From assembly GCA_015068825.1 (NCBI GenBank), contig SVJU01000001.1:216432-280431 (forward strand): a DNA stretch of 64,000 nucleotides, given 5' to 3'. This DNA comes from Oscillospiraceae bacterium. Lineage in GTDB: Bacteria > Bacillota > Clostridia > UMGS1810. Positions 44,661 to 59,861 of this stretch are shown one piece after another; within the stretch, counting starts at the first letter, position 1, and the number at the start of each line of letters is the position of its first letter. The position numbers and the translations under genes were made by a program. The notes beneath the pieces were generated by a model. It was not told where the DNA came from, made no database searches, and was given only the letters and a program-made list of their open reading frames with translations.

Positions 44661-46388
44661 TTACTCTAATTCAATTGTAGGAAGTTCATTTTGTGATTCA
44701 TCCTGAATAAGTGGCGTTTCATTATTGGGTGAATCTTGTGGATTCATTGAAGATATATCAGGAACAGTATAAACCTCGTCACCAATTGCAATTTCACCGT
44801 CTGTTTTGTAAACTTCTTTTGCAATTTCACCATCCTCGGTGGTTTCAGGTCCTACAAGTTCAATTTGTGTAATTGCTGAATAAACACTTCTTGAAATCTT
44901 TTTGCTTCCCTGACTTTCGCCATTAACATAAACTGTTTTGTAGGTATCAACAACACTTCCGTTGCTGCCTGCCTGCTTAACTTTTCTTTCGCCCGGTTTA
45001 AGATTAGGGTCTTCAACCTCTTTTGTTTCAAAAGCACTTGTGCTTATTGTCTGGGTTGAAATGTCAACTTTTTTCTTTGCGTAATTTATTCCGTAAACTG
45101 TACAGGTTAATCTTCCACCCGAATTTGTGCATGAAAGTTTAACAGGATATTTTTGATTGTTAGAGAAAATAAAATCTATGCTTCCGTATGATACAGTTGC
45201 ATCTCTTCCTGCTGGTGTATAGGATACAGGCATTGAGTGATTTGTGCGATAAACAATGTTTAAGTCTGCATAAAGCACCGCATTATAAAGTGTTGATGAA
45301 ACCTGACAAATTCCACCGCCTATACCATCAACAATTTCTCCGCCCTGATAAACTGCGGCAGTTTTAAAGCCGGTTGCAGCACTTCTTTGACCTACAACAT
45401 TGTTAAACGAAAATTGTTCGCCCGGTTCTAATACAAGATTATGAATTTTATTTGATGCAAGAGAAATATTATAGCTTCTTCCATAATTTCCTGCGTTGTA
45501 AACTGTTGAATATGTTCCAAGTGTATCGGTAAGCATATTTTCAACAAACCATTGGGATGTTTTTTCAGGAAGCGTAATTGTTACGGGAATGTAGTAAGCT
45601 TCTGTGCTGTTTTTGTTTTGTTCAAGAATTTTTTTAGCTTCTTTTACATCAAAGTCAACACCTGTAACATGGCTTTTGTAATAAAGTTCACCATCTTTTT
45701 CTCCAAATTCAACATTCTGAGGCTCTTTATGAAACTTATCATAAATTTCTTCTGCAGATGGAGTTCTTGGAGATACCTTTTCTATTTTTATTTCTATTTT
45801 TTCGTTTTGTTTATTTTGCGAAAGAAGTTTTTTAGCTTCTTTTTCTATTTTATCGATGTCAAATCCATTGCCTTCCTTGCCGTTTATTATTGCAAGTTTG
45901 TCATCTTCTAAAGTTATGCTTACATCAACTAAAGCGTCTTTAACATCTGTTGTATACTGTCTTAAAATTGTGTATAGCTTGTGTGTTGAAAAATTCACAT
46001 CAACAGGAAGAATAGTTTTAAAAAATGTGTATTTAATTGCACAAAATCCTCTTAAAACAAAATTTTTGTTTCTGCCAAGATTATATGCTTTGTCTGATGT
46101 TTTTTCAATGTCATACGACAAATCAAAGTCTGTACCTTTAATCTGAATGTCATTTCCATTGTAGGTGAAGTTAAGTGATGTTTTTTCAGCATCATACACT
46201 TTTTCAAGTTCAGCTTTAATTTGTTCTGTTGTTTTTTTGCCTGCACAAGTATCGTTTATGTAAATTTTGTTATATGTAGTTTTTTGATTTGCAAGTACGC
46301 ATACAAACAGCGCAATAATTGCAATTAAAACACCTGCTATTACAGGAATGAGTATTTTTGAATTGAGCATGCGTGATTTTTCTTTCAT
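44661..46388 (-). CDS. VanW family protein with C-terminal G5-type domain
   Basis: GIGGGICQVSSTLYNAVLYADL (VanW); EVEDPNLKPGERKVKQAGSNGSVVDTYKTVYVNG (G5); start moved to MKEKSRM. Confidence 0.9.
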   Translation of the reverse strand: MKEKSRMLNSKILIPVIAGVLIAIIALFVCVLANQKTTYNKIYINDTCAGKKTTEQIKAELEKVYDAEKTSLNFTYNGNDIQIKGTDFDLSYDIEKTSDKAYNLGRNKNFVLRGFCAIKYTFFKTILPVDVNFSTHKLYTILRQYTTDVKDALVDVSITLEDDKLAIINGKEGNGFDIDKIEKEAKKLLSQNKQNEKIEIKIEKVSPRTPSAEEIYDKFHKEPQNVEFGEKDGELYYKSHVTGVDFDVKEAKKILEQNKNSTEAYYIPVTITLPEKTSQWFVENMLTDTLGTYSTVYNAGNYGRSYNISLASNKIHNLVLEPGEQFSFNNVVGQRSAATGFKTAAVYQGGEIVDGIGGGICQVSSTLYNAVLYADLNIVYRTNHSMPVSYTPAGRDATVSYGSIDFIFSNNQKYPVKLSCTNSGGRLTCTVYGINYAKKKVDISTQTISTSAFETKEVEDPNLKPGERKVKQAGSNGSVVDTYKTVYVNGESQGSKKISRSVYSAITQIELVGPETTEDGEIAKEVYKTDGEIAIGDEVYTVPDISSMNPQDSPNNETPLIQDESQNELPTIELE

Positions 46389-46477
46389 TATAAAAATACA
46401 CCTCATAATTTTACTAAAAATAAAGTTACTAAAATATTTATTTAAAGATACAAAAAATATGAATAATAATTTATTTT

Positions 46478-46513
46478 ATAAATCCCGCCCTTTTGAATCA
46501 GGGCGGGATTTAT
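46478..46513 (-). terminator. Strong terminator downstream of nifJ
   Basis: ATAAATCCCGCCC/GGGCGGGATTTAT. Confidence 0.85.
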
Positions 46514-46538
46514 ATTGATTTTACTTACAAGACATAAA

Positions 46539-50066
<3,528 letters not shown>

Positions 50067-50365
50067 TTAAAATATTAAGATACCGAATAGCTTTTTGAAA
50101 GCGTCGATATTTGTTTAAAAGTGTTATTACTAACCTTATATATTATAACACGGTTTTTTACGATTTTCAAATGTAATTTTGAAAATATACTGGTAATTTT
50201 TAAAAAATGTGAAATTTTGTTGAAAATTAATATATTTAAACTCATAAAATAATGCATTTTTATGAATTATACATACTTAATTTATATAAAATTAATAAAA
50301 CTTGATAAATTGATTGATAGTATGTTAATATAATAATGTAATTTTGATGTTAAGGAATGAAAAAT

Positions 50366-52123
50366 ATGGCACTTGACGGCGCTGTAATAAGAGCGTTAAA
50401 ATATGAACTTTCAGAAAAACTTGTTGACGGAAGAATAGATAAGGTTTATCAGCCTGAAAGAGATGAAATTGTTATTTCAGTAAGAAAATATGGTGAGCAC
50501 TACAAGCTTCTTTTGTGTGCAAATCCGTCTTTTCCACGAGTTCATCTTACTTCGTATACAAAGGATAATCCTGCAACTCCGCCTCTTTTTTGTATGCTTT
50601 TAAGAAAGCATCTTTGCGGTGGAAAAATAACAAATATAAATCAGCTTGATTTAGAAAGAGTTATATCTTTTGAAATTGAAGCTTATGATGAGCTTGGTGA
50701 TTTGTCAACAAAAACGCTTATCTGCGAAATTATGGGAAAACATTCAAACATAATTTTAATTGATGCAAACAAAAAAATAATAGACAGTATTTTTCATATT
50801 GATATTACAATAAGCAGTGTAAGGCAGGTTATTCCTGGACTTATTTATGAAAATGCTCCTTCGCAGGGAAAGAAAAATCCACTTGAAGTATCATTTGAAG
50901 AATTTCTTTCTGACATAAGAAGTATAAACGGTGATTATGTCAAAAAAATTATGACGGCATATATGGGCGTAAGCCCGCTTCTTGCCCGCGAAATTGTTTT
51001 TAACGCATTTAAAAATGTTGATGCAGTTGAAAGTGAAGAAAATGATAAACAAGTTGCAGAAAGCTTTTTTGAAATTTTTTTAAAAATATCACAAAACAGT
51101 TTTTATCCTGTTATTATATGTGATAATGAATCGGGCAAAATGCTTGAGTTTTCGTCTTATGATGTAAATCAGTATGAAAATATGGCACATAAAGAAACTT
51201 TTGAATCAATAAGCGAGGCAATTGAAACTTTTTATATTAAAAAGGCAACAAAAGAGAGTGTGAAGCAAAAAACAAATGACATTTTAAAGGTTGTTACAAA
51301 TAATATTGCACGATGTCACAAAAAACTTCAGATAGAGTGTGAAATACTTGAAAAGTGCAAAAAAAGAGAGCTTCACAAGGTGAAAGGTGACCTTATTACT
51401 GCAAATATTTATCGTATTGAAAAGGGTGCAAAAAGTGTTGTTTTAGAAAATTATTATGATAATAACAAACCTATTGAAATTTTGCTTAAAGAAAATTTAA
51501 CACCTTCGCAGAATGCACAGAATTATTATAAGAAATATAACAAAGAAAAAATTGCCGAAATTGAAACAACAAAACAAAAAGAGATGAACGAATTAGAAAT
51601 AGATTATCTTGAATCGGTTCTGCAGTTTTTGGAAAATGTTGAAACAAAAGAAGAAATTGCGCAGATAAAAGAAGAGCTTACCGAACAAGGTTATCTAAAA
51701 AAACGTAATATAAAGGGCAGAAAAAAAGAAGCGGTTTCAAAACCAATGGAATTTTTATCAAGTGACGGATTTGAAATTTTTGTAGGCAAAAACAATAAGC
51801 AAAATGATTATGTTACTTTAAAACTTGCCCGTTCAACTGATATCTGGCTTCATACAAAAGCAATACACGGTTCGCATGCAATAATAAAAACAGGTGGCGA
51901 AGAAAACATTCCCGATACAACAATTCTGGAAGCTGCAAACATTGCAGCATATTACAGTAAGGGCAAAAATTCATCAAATGTGAGTGTGGATTATACCTTT
52001 GTTAAAAATGTAAAAAAACCATCGGGTGCAAAACCCGGTATGGTTATATATGTAAATAATAAAACTGCAGTTGTAACACCTGATGAAAAACTTGTTTTAA
52101 GCCTTAAAAAGCACTCATTATGA
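50366..52123 (+). CDS. rqcH: NFACT RNA-binding protein (RqcH/Rqc2 homologue)
   Basis: MALDGAVIRALKYELSEKLVDGRIDKVYQPERDEI; DIWLHTKAIHGSHAIIKTGG. Confidence 0.93.
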   Translation: MALDGAVIRALKYELSEKLVDGRIDKVYQPERDEIVISVRKYGEHYKLLLCANPSFPRVHLTSYTKDNPATPPLFCMLLRKHLCGGKITNINQLDLERVISFEIEAYDELGDLSTKTLICEIMGKHSNIILIDANKKIIDSIFHIDITISSVRQVIPGLIYENAPSQGKKNPLEVSFEEFLSDIRSINGDYVKKIMTAYMGVSPLLAREIVFNAFKNVDAVESEENDKQVAESFFEIFLKISQNSFYPVIICDNESGKMLEFSSYDVNQYENMAHKETFESISEAIETFYIKKATKESVKQKTNDILKVVTNNIARCHKKLQIECEILEKCKKRELHKVKGDLITANIYRIEKGAKSVVLENYYDNNKPIEILLKENLTPSQNAQNYYKKYNKEKIAEIETTKQKEMNELEIDYLESVLQFLENVETKEEIAQIKEELTEQGYLKKRNIKGRKKEAVSKPMEFLSSDGFEIFVGKNNKQNDYVTLKLARSTDIWLHTKAIHGSHAIIKTGGEENIPDTTILEAANIAAYYSKGKNSSNVSVDYTFVKNVKKPSGAKPGMVIYVNNKTAVVTPDEKLVLSLKKHSL

Positions 52124-52138
52124 GTGCTTTTTATTTTT
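52106..52138. terminator. Terminator overlapping the NFACT stop codon
   Basis: AAAAAGCACTCAT/ATGAGTGCTTTTT. Confidence 0.88.
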
Positions 52139-52221
52139 TGATAAATTATTTTTAAAAAAATATGGCAATTTTTTTCTTTTTGTGGTAAACTATTATAGGT
52201 ATTTTTTTAGTTGGGAGAGAA

Positions 52222-53493
52222 ATGAAAATGACTGATATTAAAAAATTTAAAATTGCAGATGGTATAAGCCTTAATTATATAAATGACAAAAAGTATAAAA
52301 CAGTATCTATATCGCTTTATTTACACAGAAAATTAAAAAGAGATGAAGTTACAAAAAATGCACTTTTAACATCAGTATTAAGACAGGGTACAAAAAAATA
52401 TCCTACATCAAAAGAAATAAACAGATATACCGAAGAATTATATGGAGCATCTTATGGATTAAGTGTGTTTAAAAAAGGAAATATTCAAACACTGTCTTTT
52501 GGATTTAATTCGCTTACAGAAAAGTATTCTGAAAACGGAATTATTGAAAAATGCTTTGACCTTCTTTTTGAGTTTTTGTTAAATCCGCTTGTGGAAAATG
52601 GCGGTTTTGTGAAAAAAAATGTTGATACTGAGAAAATTAATCTTGAAGCAGATATCAAAGCACTTATAAACGACAAAAGAGCGTATGCTGATGTTAAATG
52701 TTTAGAAAATATGTGCATAGGTGAGGATAGTGCGCTCAGTGATATTGGTTATGTTGAAGATTTAGAAAATATAGACGAAAAAAATCTTTATGAGCATTAT
52801 AAAACAATAATAACTCAAAGCCCTGTTGATATATTTATTGTGGGTGATGTTGATATTGACAAAATAAAAGCTTATCTTGAAGAGGTGTTTTCAAAAGTAA
52901 ACCTTGATATAACACCATTGGATAATGTTACAAGCAAAAAAAGTGCAAACGAAGAAAAATATGTTGAAGAAAAACTTGATGTGGCACAGGGAAAACTATC
53001 TATTGGTTTAAGAACAAACACAATAGCAACCGATGACGATTATTATCCTCTTGTTGTGGGTAACAGCATATTTGGTTCGGGTGCTCATTCAAAACTGTTT
53101 AATAATGTCAGAGAAAAATTAAGTCTTGCATATTACGCATATTCGCGTCTTGATAAATTTAACGGCATAATGCTTATTGGTTCGGGAATTGAATTTGTAA
53201 ACTTTAATAAAGCAAAAGATGAAATTTTTGTGCAGCTTGAGGCTACAAAAAATGGTGAATTTACATCTGATGAATTGTTTATTGCAAAACAGGCTATTAT
53301 AAACAGATTAAAATCTTACTATGATTCACCTGCACTTTTAAAGGATTATTATTTGTGTAATATTCTTCTTAAAGATGGTGACAGTATTGAAGATGCAATT
53401 GAAAAAGTAAAAAAAGTAACAAAAGAAGAAATTGTTGCTGTTTTTTCAAAAATCAAATCAGATACTGTTTATTTCCTGAAAGGTAAGGAGTGA
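52222..53493 (+). CDS. M16 family peptidase-like protein (YfmF type, zinc motif degenerate)
   Basis: M16 fold; SIFGSGAHSKLFNNVREKLSLAYYAYSRLD; no HxxEH. Confidence 0.88.
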   Translation: MKMTDIKKFKIADGISLNYINDKKYKTVSISLYLHRKLKRDEVTKNALLTSVLRQGTKKYPTSKEINRYTEELYGASYGLSVFKKGNIQTLSFGFNSLTEKYSENGIIEKCFDLLFEFLLNPLVENGGFVKKNVDTEKINLEADIKALINDKRAYADVKCLENMCIGEDSALSDIGYVEDLENIDEKNLYEHYKTIITQSPVDIFIVGDVDIDKIKAYLEEVFSKVNLDITPLDNVTSKKSANEEKYVEEKLDVAQGKLSIGLRTNTIATDDDYYPLVVGNSIFGSGAHSKLFNNVREKLSLAYYAYSRLDKFNGIMLIGSGIEFVNFNKAKDEIFVQLEATKNGEFTSDELFIAKQAIINRLKSYYDSPALLKDYYLCNILLKDGDSIEDAIEKVKKVTKEEIVAVFSKIKSDTVYFLKGKE

Positions 53494-53499
53494 TTTTAA

Positions 53500-54789
53500 A
53501 TGAAATTTAATAAATATACAAATGAACATATAAACGAAACTTTGTATTATGGTGAACACGAAAGCGGCCTTGGTGTTTTTGTTGTTCCAAAAAAAGATTT
53601 TTCAAAAAAATATGCAATAATCGGTGCAAAAATCGGTTCGATTGACAATACATTTATACCAAACGGTGAAAAAGAGGTTATAACTGTGCCAGACGGAATA
53701 GCACACTTTTTGGAGCATAAAATGTTTGAAATGAGCGATGGAAGCAACGCTTTTGATAAATTTTCGGTTTATGGTGCAAATGCAAATGCGTTTACATCTT
53801 TTACAAACACCTGCTATCTTTTTTCGTGTACCGATAATTTTTATGAAAGCTTTGAGCATCTTCTAAATTATGTAAAATCGCCTTATTTTACCGATGAAAA
53901 TGTAGAAAAAGAAAAAGGCATTATAGGTCAGGAAATAAGAATGTATGATGACGACGGTGAGTGGAGAGTTATGTTTAATCTGCTTATGGCTCTTTACAAA
54001 AACTGTCCTGTAAGAATAGATATTGCAGGAACAGTAGAAAGCATTGCAAAAATATATCCTGATACTTTATACAAATGCTATAATACATTTTATGACCCGT
54101 CAAATATGGTTCTTTGTGTTGCGGGTGATGTTGACGAAAACAAAATCAACGAAATTGTTGACAAAATAATGGGTAAAAAAATTACAGGAAGTAAGGCAAA
54201 ATCAATATATCCTGATGAGCCAAAAGAGGTTTATCAGAAAGAAATTACACAAAATCTTTCTGTTGCAATGCCGCTATTCAATATTGGCTTTAAAGATAAC
54301 GATTTATCAGTTGGTGATGATATATTGAAAAATGAAATTGCAGTAAAAATTATTTTATGTGCAATTGCATCAAAAAGCAGCGATTTATACGAAAATCTTT
54401 ATGATGAAGGTCTTATTAATGATGAGTTTTCGTATGATTATATGTACGAAGAAAATTTTGCGTGCGCTTTGGTTGGTGGTGAGAGCGAGAATCCTGATTT
54501 GGTTTATAAAAGAATATGTGATTATTTAGAAAATAAAAAAGAAATTACAAAAGAAGAATTCGACAGAATTAAAAAAGCAATATGGGGAAATTATATCAAA
54601 ATTTTCAACGATGTTGAGGCAATTTCGTCTGCTCTTATAAGAAATGTTTTAAAGGGTGTAAACTGGTTTGAATTTGCAAAAATATTCGATTTGGTTACCC
54701 TTGAGTTTGTTAACGAAAAATATAACAAATTATTTAAAGATGAAACTTTAAGAGCTATTTCAAAGGTGTTTCCTCAACAAGAAAATTAA
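53500..54789 (+). CDS. M16 family metallopeptidase (YfmH type)
   Basis: GIAHFLEHKMFE (HxxEH). Confidence 0.92.
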   Translation: MKFNKYTNEHINETLYYGEHESGLGVFVVPKKDFSKKYAIIGAKIGSIDNTFIPNGEKEVITVPDGIAHFLEHKMFEMSDGSNAFDKFSVYGANANAFTSFTNTCYLFSCTDNFYESFEHLLNYVKSPYFTDENVEKEKGIIGQEIRMYDDDGEWRVMFNLLMALYKNCPVRIDIAGTVESIAKIYPDTLYKCYNTFYDPSNMVLCVAGDVDENKINEIVDKIMGKKITGSKAKSIYPDEPKEVYQKEITQNLSVAMPLFNIGFKDNDLSVGDDILKNEIAVKIILCAIASKSSDLYENLYDEGLINDEFSYDYMYEENFACALVGGESENPDLVYKRICDYLENKKEITKEEFDRIKKAIWGNYIKIFNDVEAISSALIRNVLKGVNWFEFAKIFDLVTLEFVNEKYNKLFKDETLRAISKVFPQQEN

Positions 54790-54801
54790 GGGGTATTAAA
54801 A

Positions 54802-55602
54802 ATGACAAAATTAAGCTTTCCCGGACTTAATATTGACTGGTTTGAAATAAACCCGATTGCGTTTAGCATAGGAAATTTAAGTGTGCATTGGTATGGTGTT
54901 ATTATAGCATTCGGATTTATGCTTGCAATACTTTACTGCATCAAAATAAAAGACTATTCCAATCTTACATCCGACAACATTTGTGATGTTGCACTTTTTG
55001 GTGCGCCGGTTGGAATTATTTGTGCGCGCCTTTATTATGTAATATTTTCTTTTTCAGATTATAAAGACAATCTTTGGGATGTTTTTAAAATCTGGGAAGG
55101 AGGACTTGCAATTTATGGCGGAATTATTGGTGCGGTTTTAACAGCATACATTTACTGTAAAGTTAAAAATTTAAGTGTGGCAAAGGTTTTTGATGTTTGC
55201 ATAATTGGTGTTGTAATCGGTCAGATTATTGGAAGATGGGGTAATTTTGTAAATGGCGAGGCTTACGGTGCACAGACTGATGTTTTTTGGAGAATGGGTA
55301 TTGTAGAAAACGGAAAAGAAATTTTTGTTCATCCTACCTTTTTTTACGAAAGCTTATGGAATCTGGGCGTATTTATTGTGCTTAATATTATTTTAAGACA
55401 CAGAAAATTTGACGGTCAGGTGTTTTTATCGTATCTTTTGTTTTATTCACTTGGAAGAGTGTGGATAGAAGGGCTTAGGAGTGACAGTTTATATCTTGGC
55501 GGTTTAAGAGTGTCACAAATTTTGTCTTTATTGCTCATAATTGTGTCAAGTTTTGCAATAATTTATAATATAACCTATAAAAATAAAAATAAAGGGTTGT
55601 AA
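54802..55602 (+). CDS. lgt: Prolipoprotein diacylglyceryl transferase
   Basis: HWYGVIIAFGF; GGLAIYGGIIGAV; GQIIGRWGNFVNGEAYG. Confidence 0.97.
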   Translation: MTKLSFPGLNIDWFEINPIAFSIGNLSVHWYGVIIAFGFMLAILYCIKIKDYSNLTSDNICDVALFGAPVGIICARLYYVIFSFSDYKDNLWDVFKIWEGGLAIYGGIIGAVLTAYIYCKVKNLSVAKVFDVCIIGVVIGQIIGRWGNFVNGEAYGAQTDVFWRMGIVENGKEIFVHPTFFYESLWNLGVFIVLNIILRHRKFDGQVFLSYLLFYSLGRVWIEGLRSDSLYLGGLRVSQILSLLLIIVSSFAIIYNITYKNKNKGL

Positions 55603-55659
55603 TTTTATCATTAAATATGTATAATTTAAAATGTATATGTTCTGAAAGGACGAATTAAT

Positions 55660-56343
55660 ATGAAAACATTTTTATTTGTTTGTCTTACACTCATTATTTT
55701 AGATTTGATAATATTTGTTTATCTTGCAACAAAAGAAATAAAATGCATTAAAGAAAGAGACCCTGCAGCCCGAAACTACTTTGAAATACTTCTTCTTTAT
55801 TCGGGTGTTCATGCAGTTGTTCATCATAGATACGCACACTTTTTCTACAAATTGCATTTGTATTTTATAGCCCGTTTAATTTCACAGATGTCAAGATTTT
55901 TTACCGGTATAGAAATACATCCCGGAGCACAAATCGGCAAAGGTCTTTTTATTGACCACGGCATGGGCGTTGTTGTTGGTGAAACAACAATAATTGGCGA
56001 TAACTGTACAATTTATCAGGGAGTAACTCTTGGAGGTACAGGTAAAGATAAAGGAAAAAGACATCCTACAATAGGAAACAATGTTACAATTGGTGCAGGG
56101 GCAAAGGTTTTAGGACCTTTTGTTGTTGGTGATAATTCCAAAATTGCGGCAAATGCGGTTGTTTTGTCTGAGGTTCCGCAAAACTCAACTTGTGTTGGTG
56201 TTCCCGGACGAATTGTTAAAAAAGACGGCGAAAGAGTTAAAAATGATTGCGATTTAGACCAGATACATATTCCTGACCCTGTTTCTCAGGAACTTTGCAA
56301 AATAATAAGAAGAATTGAAGAACTTGAAAAAAACAATAAATAA
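55660..56343 (+). CDS. cysE: Serine O-acetyltransferase
   Basis: [54 protein letters not shown]. Confidence 0.96.
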   Translation: MKTFLFVCLTLIILDLIIFVYLATKEIKCIKERDPAARNYFEILLLYSGVHAVVHHRYAHFFYKLHLYFIARLISQMSRFFTGIEIHPGAQIGKGLFIDHGMGVVVGETTIIGDNCTIYQGVTLGGTGKDKGKRHPTIGNNVTIGAGAKVLGPFVVGDNSKIAANAVVLSEVPQNSTCVGVPGRIVKKDGERVKNDCDLDQIHIPDPVSQELCKIIRRIEELEKNNK

Positions 56344-56364
56344 TAGCTTGGAGGTAACTTAATA

Positions 56365-57756
56365 ATGAAGCTATATAATACACTTACTCAGAAAAAAGAA
56401 GAATTTGTACCGATTGAAGAAAATAAGGTTAAAATGTATTCATGCGGACCTACTGTTTATAACTATTTTCATATAGGTAATGCGCGTCCGTTTATTGTTT
56501 TTGATGTTTTAAGAAGATATTTTGAATACAGAGGCTATGAGGTTACATTTGTTCAGAATTTTACCGATATTGACGATAAAATGATTAAAAGAGCAAACGA
56601 AGAGGGAATAACTGTATCCGAACTTGCAGAAAGATTTATTGAAGAATATTTTAAAGATGCAAAAAGTCTTGGAATACACGAAGCAACACATCACCCAAGA
56701 GCAACAAAAAATATTGATGCTATAATTGAGCTTATTAAAAAGCTTGAAGAAAAAGGCTACACATATACTGTTGACGGTGATGTTTACTTTGATGTTAAAA
56801 AGTTTATAAAATACGGAAAACTATCACATCAGCCTTTGGAAAATCTTGAGGCGGGCGCAAGAATAGAAGTAGGGGATAAAAAGAAAAATCCAATGGACTT
56901 TGCTGTGTGGAAAGCTAAAAAAGAGGGTGAGCCTTACTGGGAAAGCCCATGGAGTGAAGGAAGACCAGGCTGGCACATTGAATGTAGCGCAATGGCAAAT
57001 AAATATCTTGGAAAAACAATAGATATTCACTCAGGCGGTATGGACTTAATATTCCCGCATCACGAAAATGAGGTAGCACAAAGCGAAGCTGCCAATGGTT
57101 GTCAGTTTGCAAATTACTGGCTTCATAATGGTTATATAAATGTTGATAACAGAAAAATGAGTAAGTCACTTAACAACTTCTTTACAGTAAGAGATGTTGC
57201 AAAAGAATTTGAACATGAAGTTATAAGATTTTTTATGCTCTCTGCTCATTATCGTAATCCCATCAACTTTAGCCACGACCTTCTTTTGCAGGCACAGTCA
57301 GGATTAAACAGAATTTATACATGTATAGAAAATCTCGAATTTTTAAAAGATAACTTAAGTGGCAAAAATAATGACGATGTATCAGAAAAACTTAATGAAT
57401 TCAAAGAAAACTTCATCGCCGCTATGGATGATGATGTTAATACTGCCGATGCAATTTCGGTTATATTTGATATTGTTAAATTTGCTAATACAAATATAAA
57501 TGCAGACTCATCAAAAGAAGCAATTGAAAAATGTATTTCTTTAATAAAAGAGTTTGGCGATGTTCTTGGAATTTTGCAAAAGAAAAATGATGGTGAAATT
57601 CTTGATGAAGAAATTGAAAAACTTATTGAAGACAGAAACAACGCAAGAAAGAATAAAGATTTCCAGCTTGCAGATAAAATCCGTGATGATTTAAAGGCAA
57701 AAGGAATTGTTTTGGAAGATACCCGTCAGGGTGTTAAATGGAGAAGAGATGTTTGA
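56365..57756 (+). CDS. cysS: Cysteine--tRNA ligase
   Basis: [35 protein letters not shown]. Confidence 0.98.
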   Translation: MKLYNTLTQKKEEFVPIEENKVKMYSCGPTVYNYFHIGNARPFIVFDVLRRYFEYRGYEVTFVQNFTDIDDKMIKRANEEGITVSELAERFIEEYFKDAKSLGIHEATHHPRATKNIDAIIELIKKLEEKGYTYTVDGDVYFDVKKFIKYGKLSHQPLENLEAGARIEVGDKKKNPMDFAVWKAKKEGEPYWESPWSEGRPGWHIECSAMANKYLGKTIDIHSGGMDLIFPHHENEVAQSEAANGCQFANYWLHNGYINVDNRKMSKSLNNFFTVRDVAKEFEHEVIRFFMLSAHYRNPINFSHDLLLQAQSGLNRIYTCIENLEFLKDNLSGKNNDDVSEKLNEFKENFIAAMDDDVNTADAISVIFDIVKFANTNINADSSKEAIEKCISLIKEFGDVLGILQKKNDGEILDEEIEKLIEDRNNARKNKDFQLADKIRDDLKAKGIVLEDTRQGVKWRRDV

Positions 57757-58150
57757 TTTTGAAATGAATGCACCGCTTGAGAGTATATCGCCTCTTGTTT
57801 TTGCTTATGTGGGTGATGCAGTGCACGAACTTTATATAAGAACAATGCTCTCAAAAGACAAAAATATTCCTGTAAATAAGCTTCATAAAAGTGCAACGGG
57901 CTATGTAAGTGCAAAAGCTCAGTCTGCAACTATAAAGGCTCTGGAGGATACTTTAAGCGAAGAAGAAGTAAAAATATTTAAGCGTGGGCGAAATGCAAAA
58001 TCGCCCACCGCTGCTAAAAATGCCGACATTATTGATTACCGCCATGCAACAGGATTTGAAACTTTATTAGGGTATCTTTATTTTAAAAAAGATTTTAAAC
58101 GATTGGAGGAAATTTTAAAACTGTCTTATGAAATTCATAACCAGCTTTAA
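57749..58150 (+). CDS. mrnC: Mini-ribonuclease III
   Basis: [37 protein letters not shown]; start moved to MFDFEMN. Confidence 0.93.
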   Translation: MFDFEMNAPLESISPLVFAYVGDAVHELYIRTMLSKDKNIPVNKLHKSATGYVSAKAQSATIKALEDTLSEEEVKIFKRGRNAKSPTAAKNADIIDYRHATGFETLLGYLYFKKDFKRLEEILKLSYEIHNQL

Positions 58151-58994
58151 AAGAGATATGAAGTCATTTTTTAGATTTTTAATGATTGTTCTCGGCTCTT
58201 TTGTAACAGCTATGGGACTGAACATCTTTCTTATTCCGTTTAATATTTCTGCAGGCGGAGTGAGCGGTATTGGTGTGATTTTGCAACATCTTTTCAAAAT
58301 ACCGGTATGGTTTACGGTATTTGTTTTAAATGCAGTTCTTATAGTTTTTGGTTTTAAATGTTTAGAAAAAAATGATTTAATCAATTCTGTTATATCATCA
58401 CTTCTTTTGTCTTTGTTTTTAGGACTTACCGAAAATATTGTTTCTGTATCAGAAGATATGATACTGAATGCACTTTTCGGCGGGGCTGTTGCAGGACTTG
58501 GGATAGGCACAGTTGTTGCTTTTGGTGCTGCAACAGGCGGAACAGATCTTCTTGCACTTATGGTGAATAAAAAAATACCGCATTTGAGCGTTGGAAATAT
58601 AATGCTTTTTTGCGATTTTACCATTATTGTGTTGAGTGCAATAGTTTTTAAAAATTTCAGCCTGATTTTATATTGCCTTCTTACTCTTTTTGTTTCGGTT
58701 AAGGTTACCGATTATATTATAGACGGTATGGATCATTCAAAATCTGTTTATATTATATCGGACAAGCATAAAGAAATATCAGACAGAATTTTGCTTGATA
58801 TTGAAAGAGGAGTAACGGGAATATGTGCAAAAGGAATGTATTCCGATGATGAAAAAACAATGCTTATGTGCATTGTAAGACCAAGAGAGGTTACAAAAAT
58901 TAAAAGAATAGTAAGAGATATTGATTCAAAAGCATTTGTTATCTTGTCTGATGTTTCAAAAACATTCGGAGAAGGTTTCAGCGATAAATTTTAA
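58128..58994 (+). CDS. YitT family membrane protein (DUF2179), second copy
   Basis: NISAGGVSGIGVIL; AATGGTDLLALMV; C-terminal DUF2179. Confidence 0.92.
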   Translation: MKFITSFKRDMKSFFRFLMIVLGSFVTAMGLNIFLIPFNISAGGVSGIGVILQHLFKIPVWFTVFVLNAVLIVFGFKCLEKNDLINSVISSLLLSLFLGLTENIVSVSEDMILNALFGGAVAGLGIGTVVAFGAATGGTDLLALMVNKKIPHLSVGNIMLFCDFTIIVLSAIVFKNFSLILYCLLTLFVSVKVTDYIIDGMDHSKSVYIISDKHKEISDRILLDIERGVTGICAKGMYSDDEKTMLMCIVRPREVTKIKRIVRDIDSKAFVILSDVSKTFGEGFSDKF

Positions 58995-59023
58995 TTAAAT
59001 AAAAATTTTACGGAGGTATAAAA

Positions 59024-59860
59024 ATGGATAACTTAACACTTGAAAAAATCGCATACAAAATAAGAAAACATGCTATTGATGCGGTTTACAGTGCGTCTTC
59101 CGGACATCCGGGCGGTTCTCTTTCAATTGCCGATATACTGGCAGTACTTTATTTTGATGAAATGAATGTGGATGCTAAAAACCCAAAAGACGAAAACAGA
59201 GATAGATTTGTTTTGTCTAAAGGACATTGCGCTCCTGCTCTTTACGGTGCGCTTTGCGAAAAAGGATTTTTCCCGGAAGAAGATATTAAAACCTTCAGAA
59301 ATGCAAACAGCTATCTTCAGGGGCATCCTGATATGAAAGGTGTTCCGGGTGTTGATATGTCAACAGGATCACTTGGTCAGGGAATATGTGCGGCAAATGG
59401 TATGGCACTTGCTGCTAAGCTTGATAATAAAGATTACAGAGTTTATTCAATTCTTGGTGACGGTGAGCTTGAAGAAGGTCAGGTTTGGGAAGCTGCTATG
59501 TTTGCTCCTCACTATGGTCTTGATAATATGACAATTTTTGTAGACTTTAACGGACTTCAGATTGACGGCGATATTACAAAGGTTATGAATCCTACTCCGA
59601 TTGATAAAAAATTTGAAGCATTTGGATGGAATGTATTAATTATTGATGCTCACAATTATGATGAAATTAAAAATGCATTACATACTGCAAAAAATACAAA
59701 AGGCAAACCTACTGCTATTATTGCAAAAAGTATAAAAGGCAAGGGCGTTTCGTTTATGGAAAACGAAGCAGGCTGGCACGGTATGGCTCCAAACGAAGAG
59801 CAGTATAACATTGCAGTAAGTGAGCTTTTGGCAAAGCTTAGTGAATTGGAGGGAAGATAA
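59024..59860 (+). CDS. Transketolase, N-terminal (TPP-binding) subunit
   Basis: SGHPGGSLSIADILAVLYF; ILGDGELEEGQVWEAAMFA. Confidence 0.96.
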   Translation: MDNLTLEKIAYKIRKHAIDAVYSASSGHPGGSLSIADILAVLYFDEMNVDAKNPKDENRDRFVLSKGHCAPALYGALCEKGFFPEEDIKTFRNANSYLQGHPDMKGVPGVDMSTGSLGQGICAANGMALAAKLDNKDYRVYSILGDGELEEGQVWEAAMFAPHYGLDNMTIFVDFNGLQIDGDITKVMNPTPIDKKFEAFGWNVLIIDAHNYDEIKNALHTAKNTKGKPTAIIAKSIKGKGVSFMENEAGWHGMAPNEEQYNIAVSELLAKLSELEGR

Positions 59861-59861
59861 A

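Noticed and set aside
52222-53493. Inactive M16 peptidase as a decayed gene
   Set aside because: YfmF/YfmH pairs normally comprise one zinc-motif-lacking and one active member; arrangement is ordinary.
55603-56364. T-box or SAM-type leader upstream of cysE/cysS
   Set aside because: Intergenic gaps are short with no matching conserved motifs.
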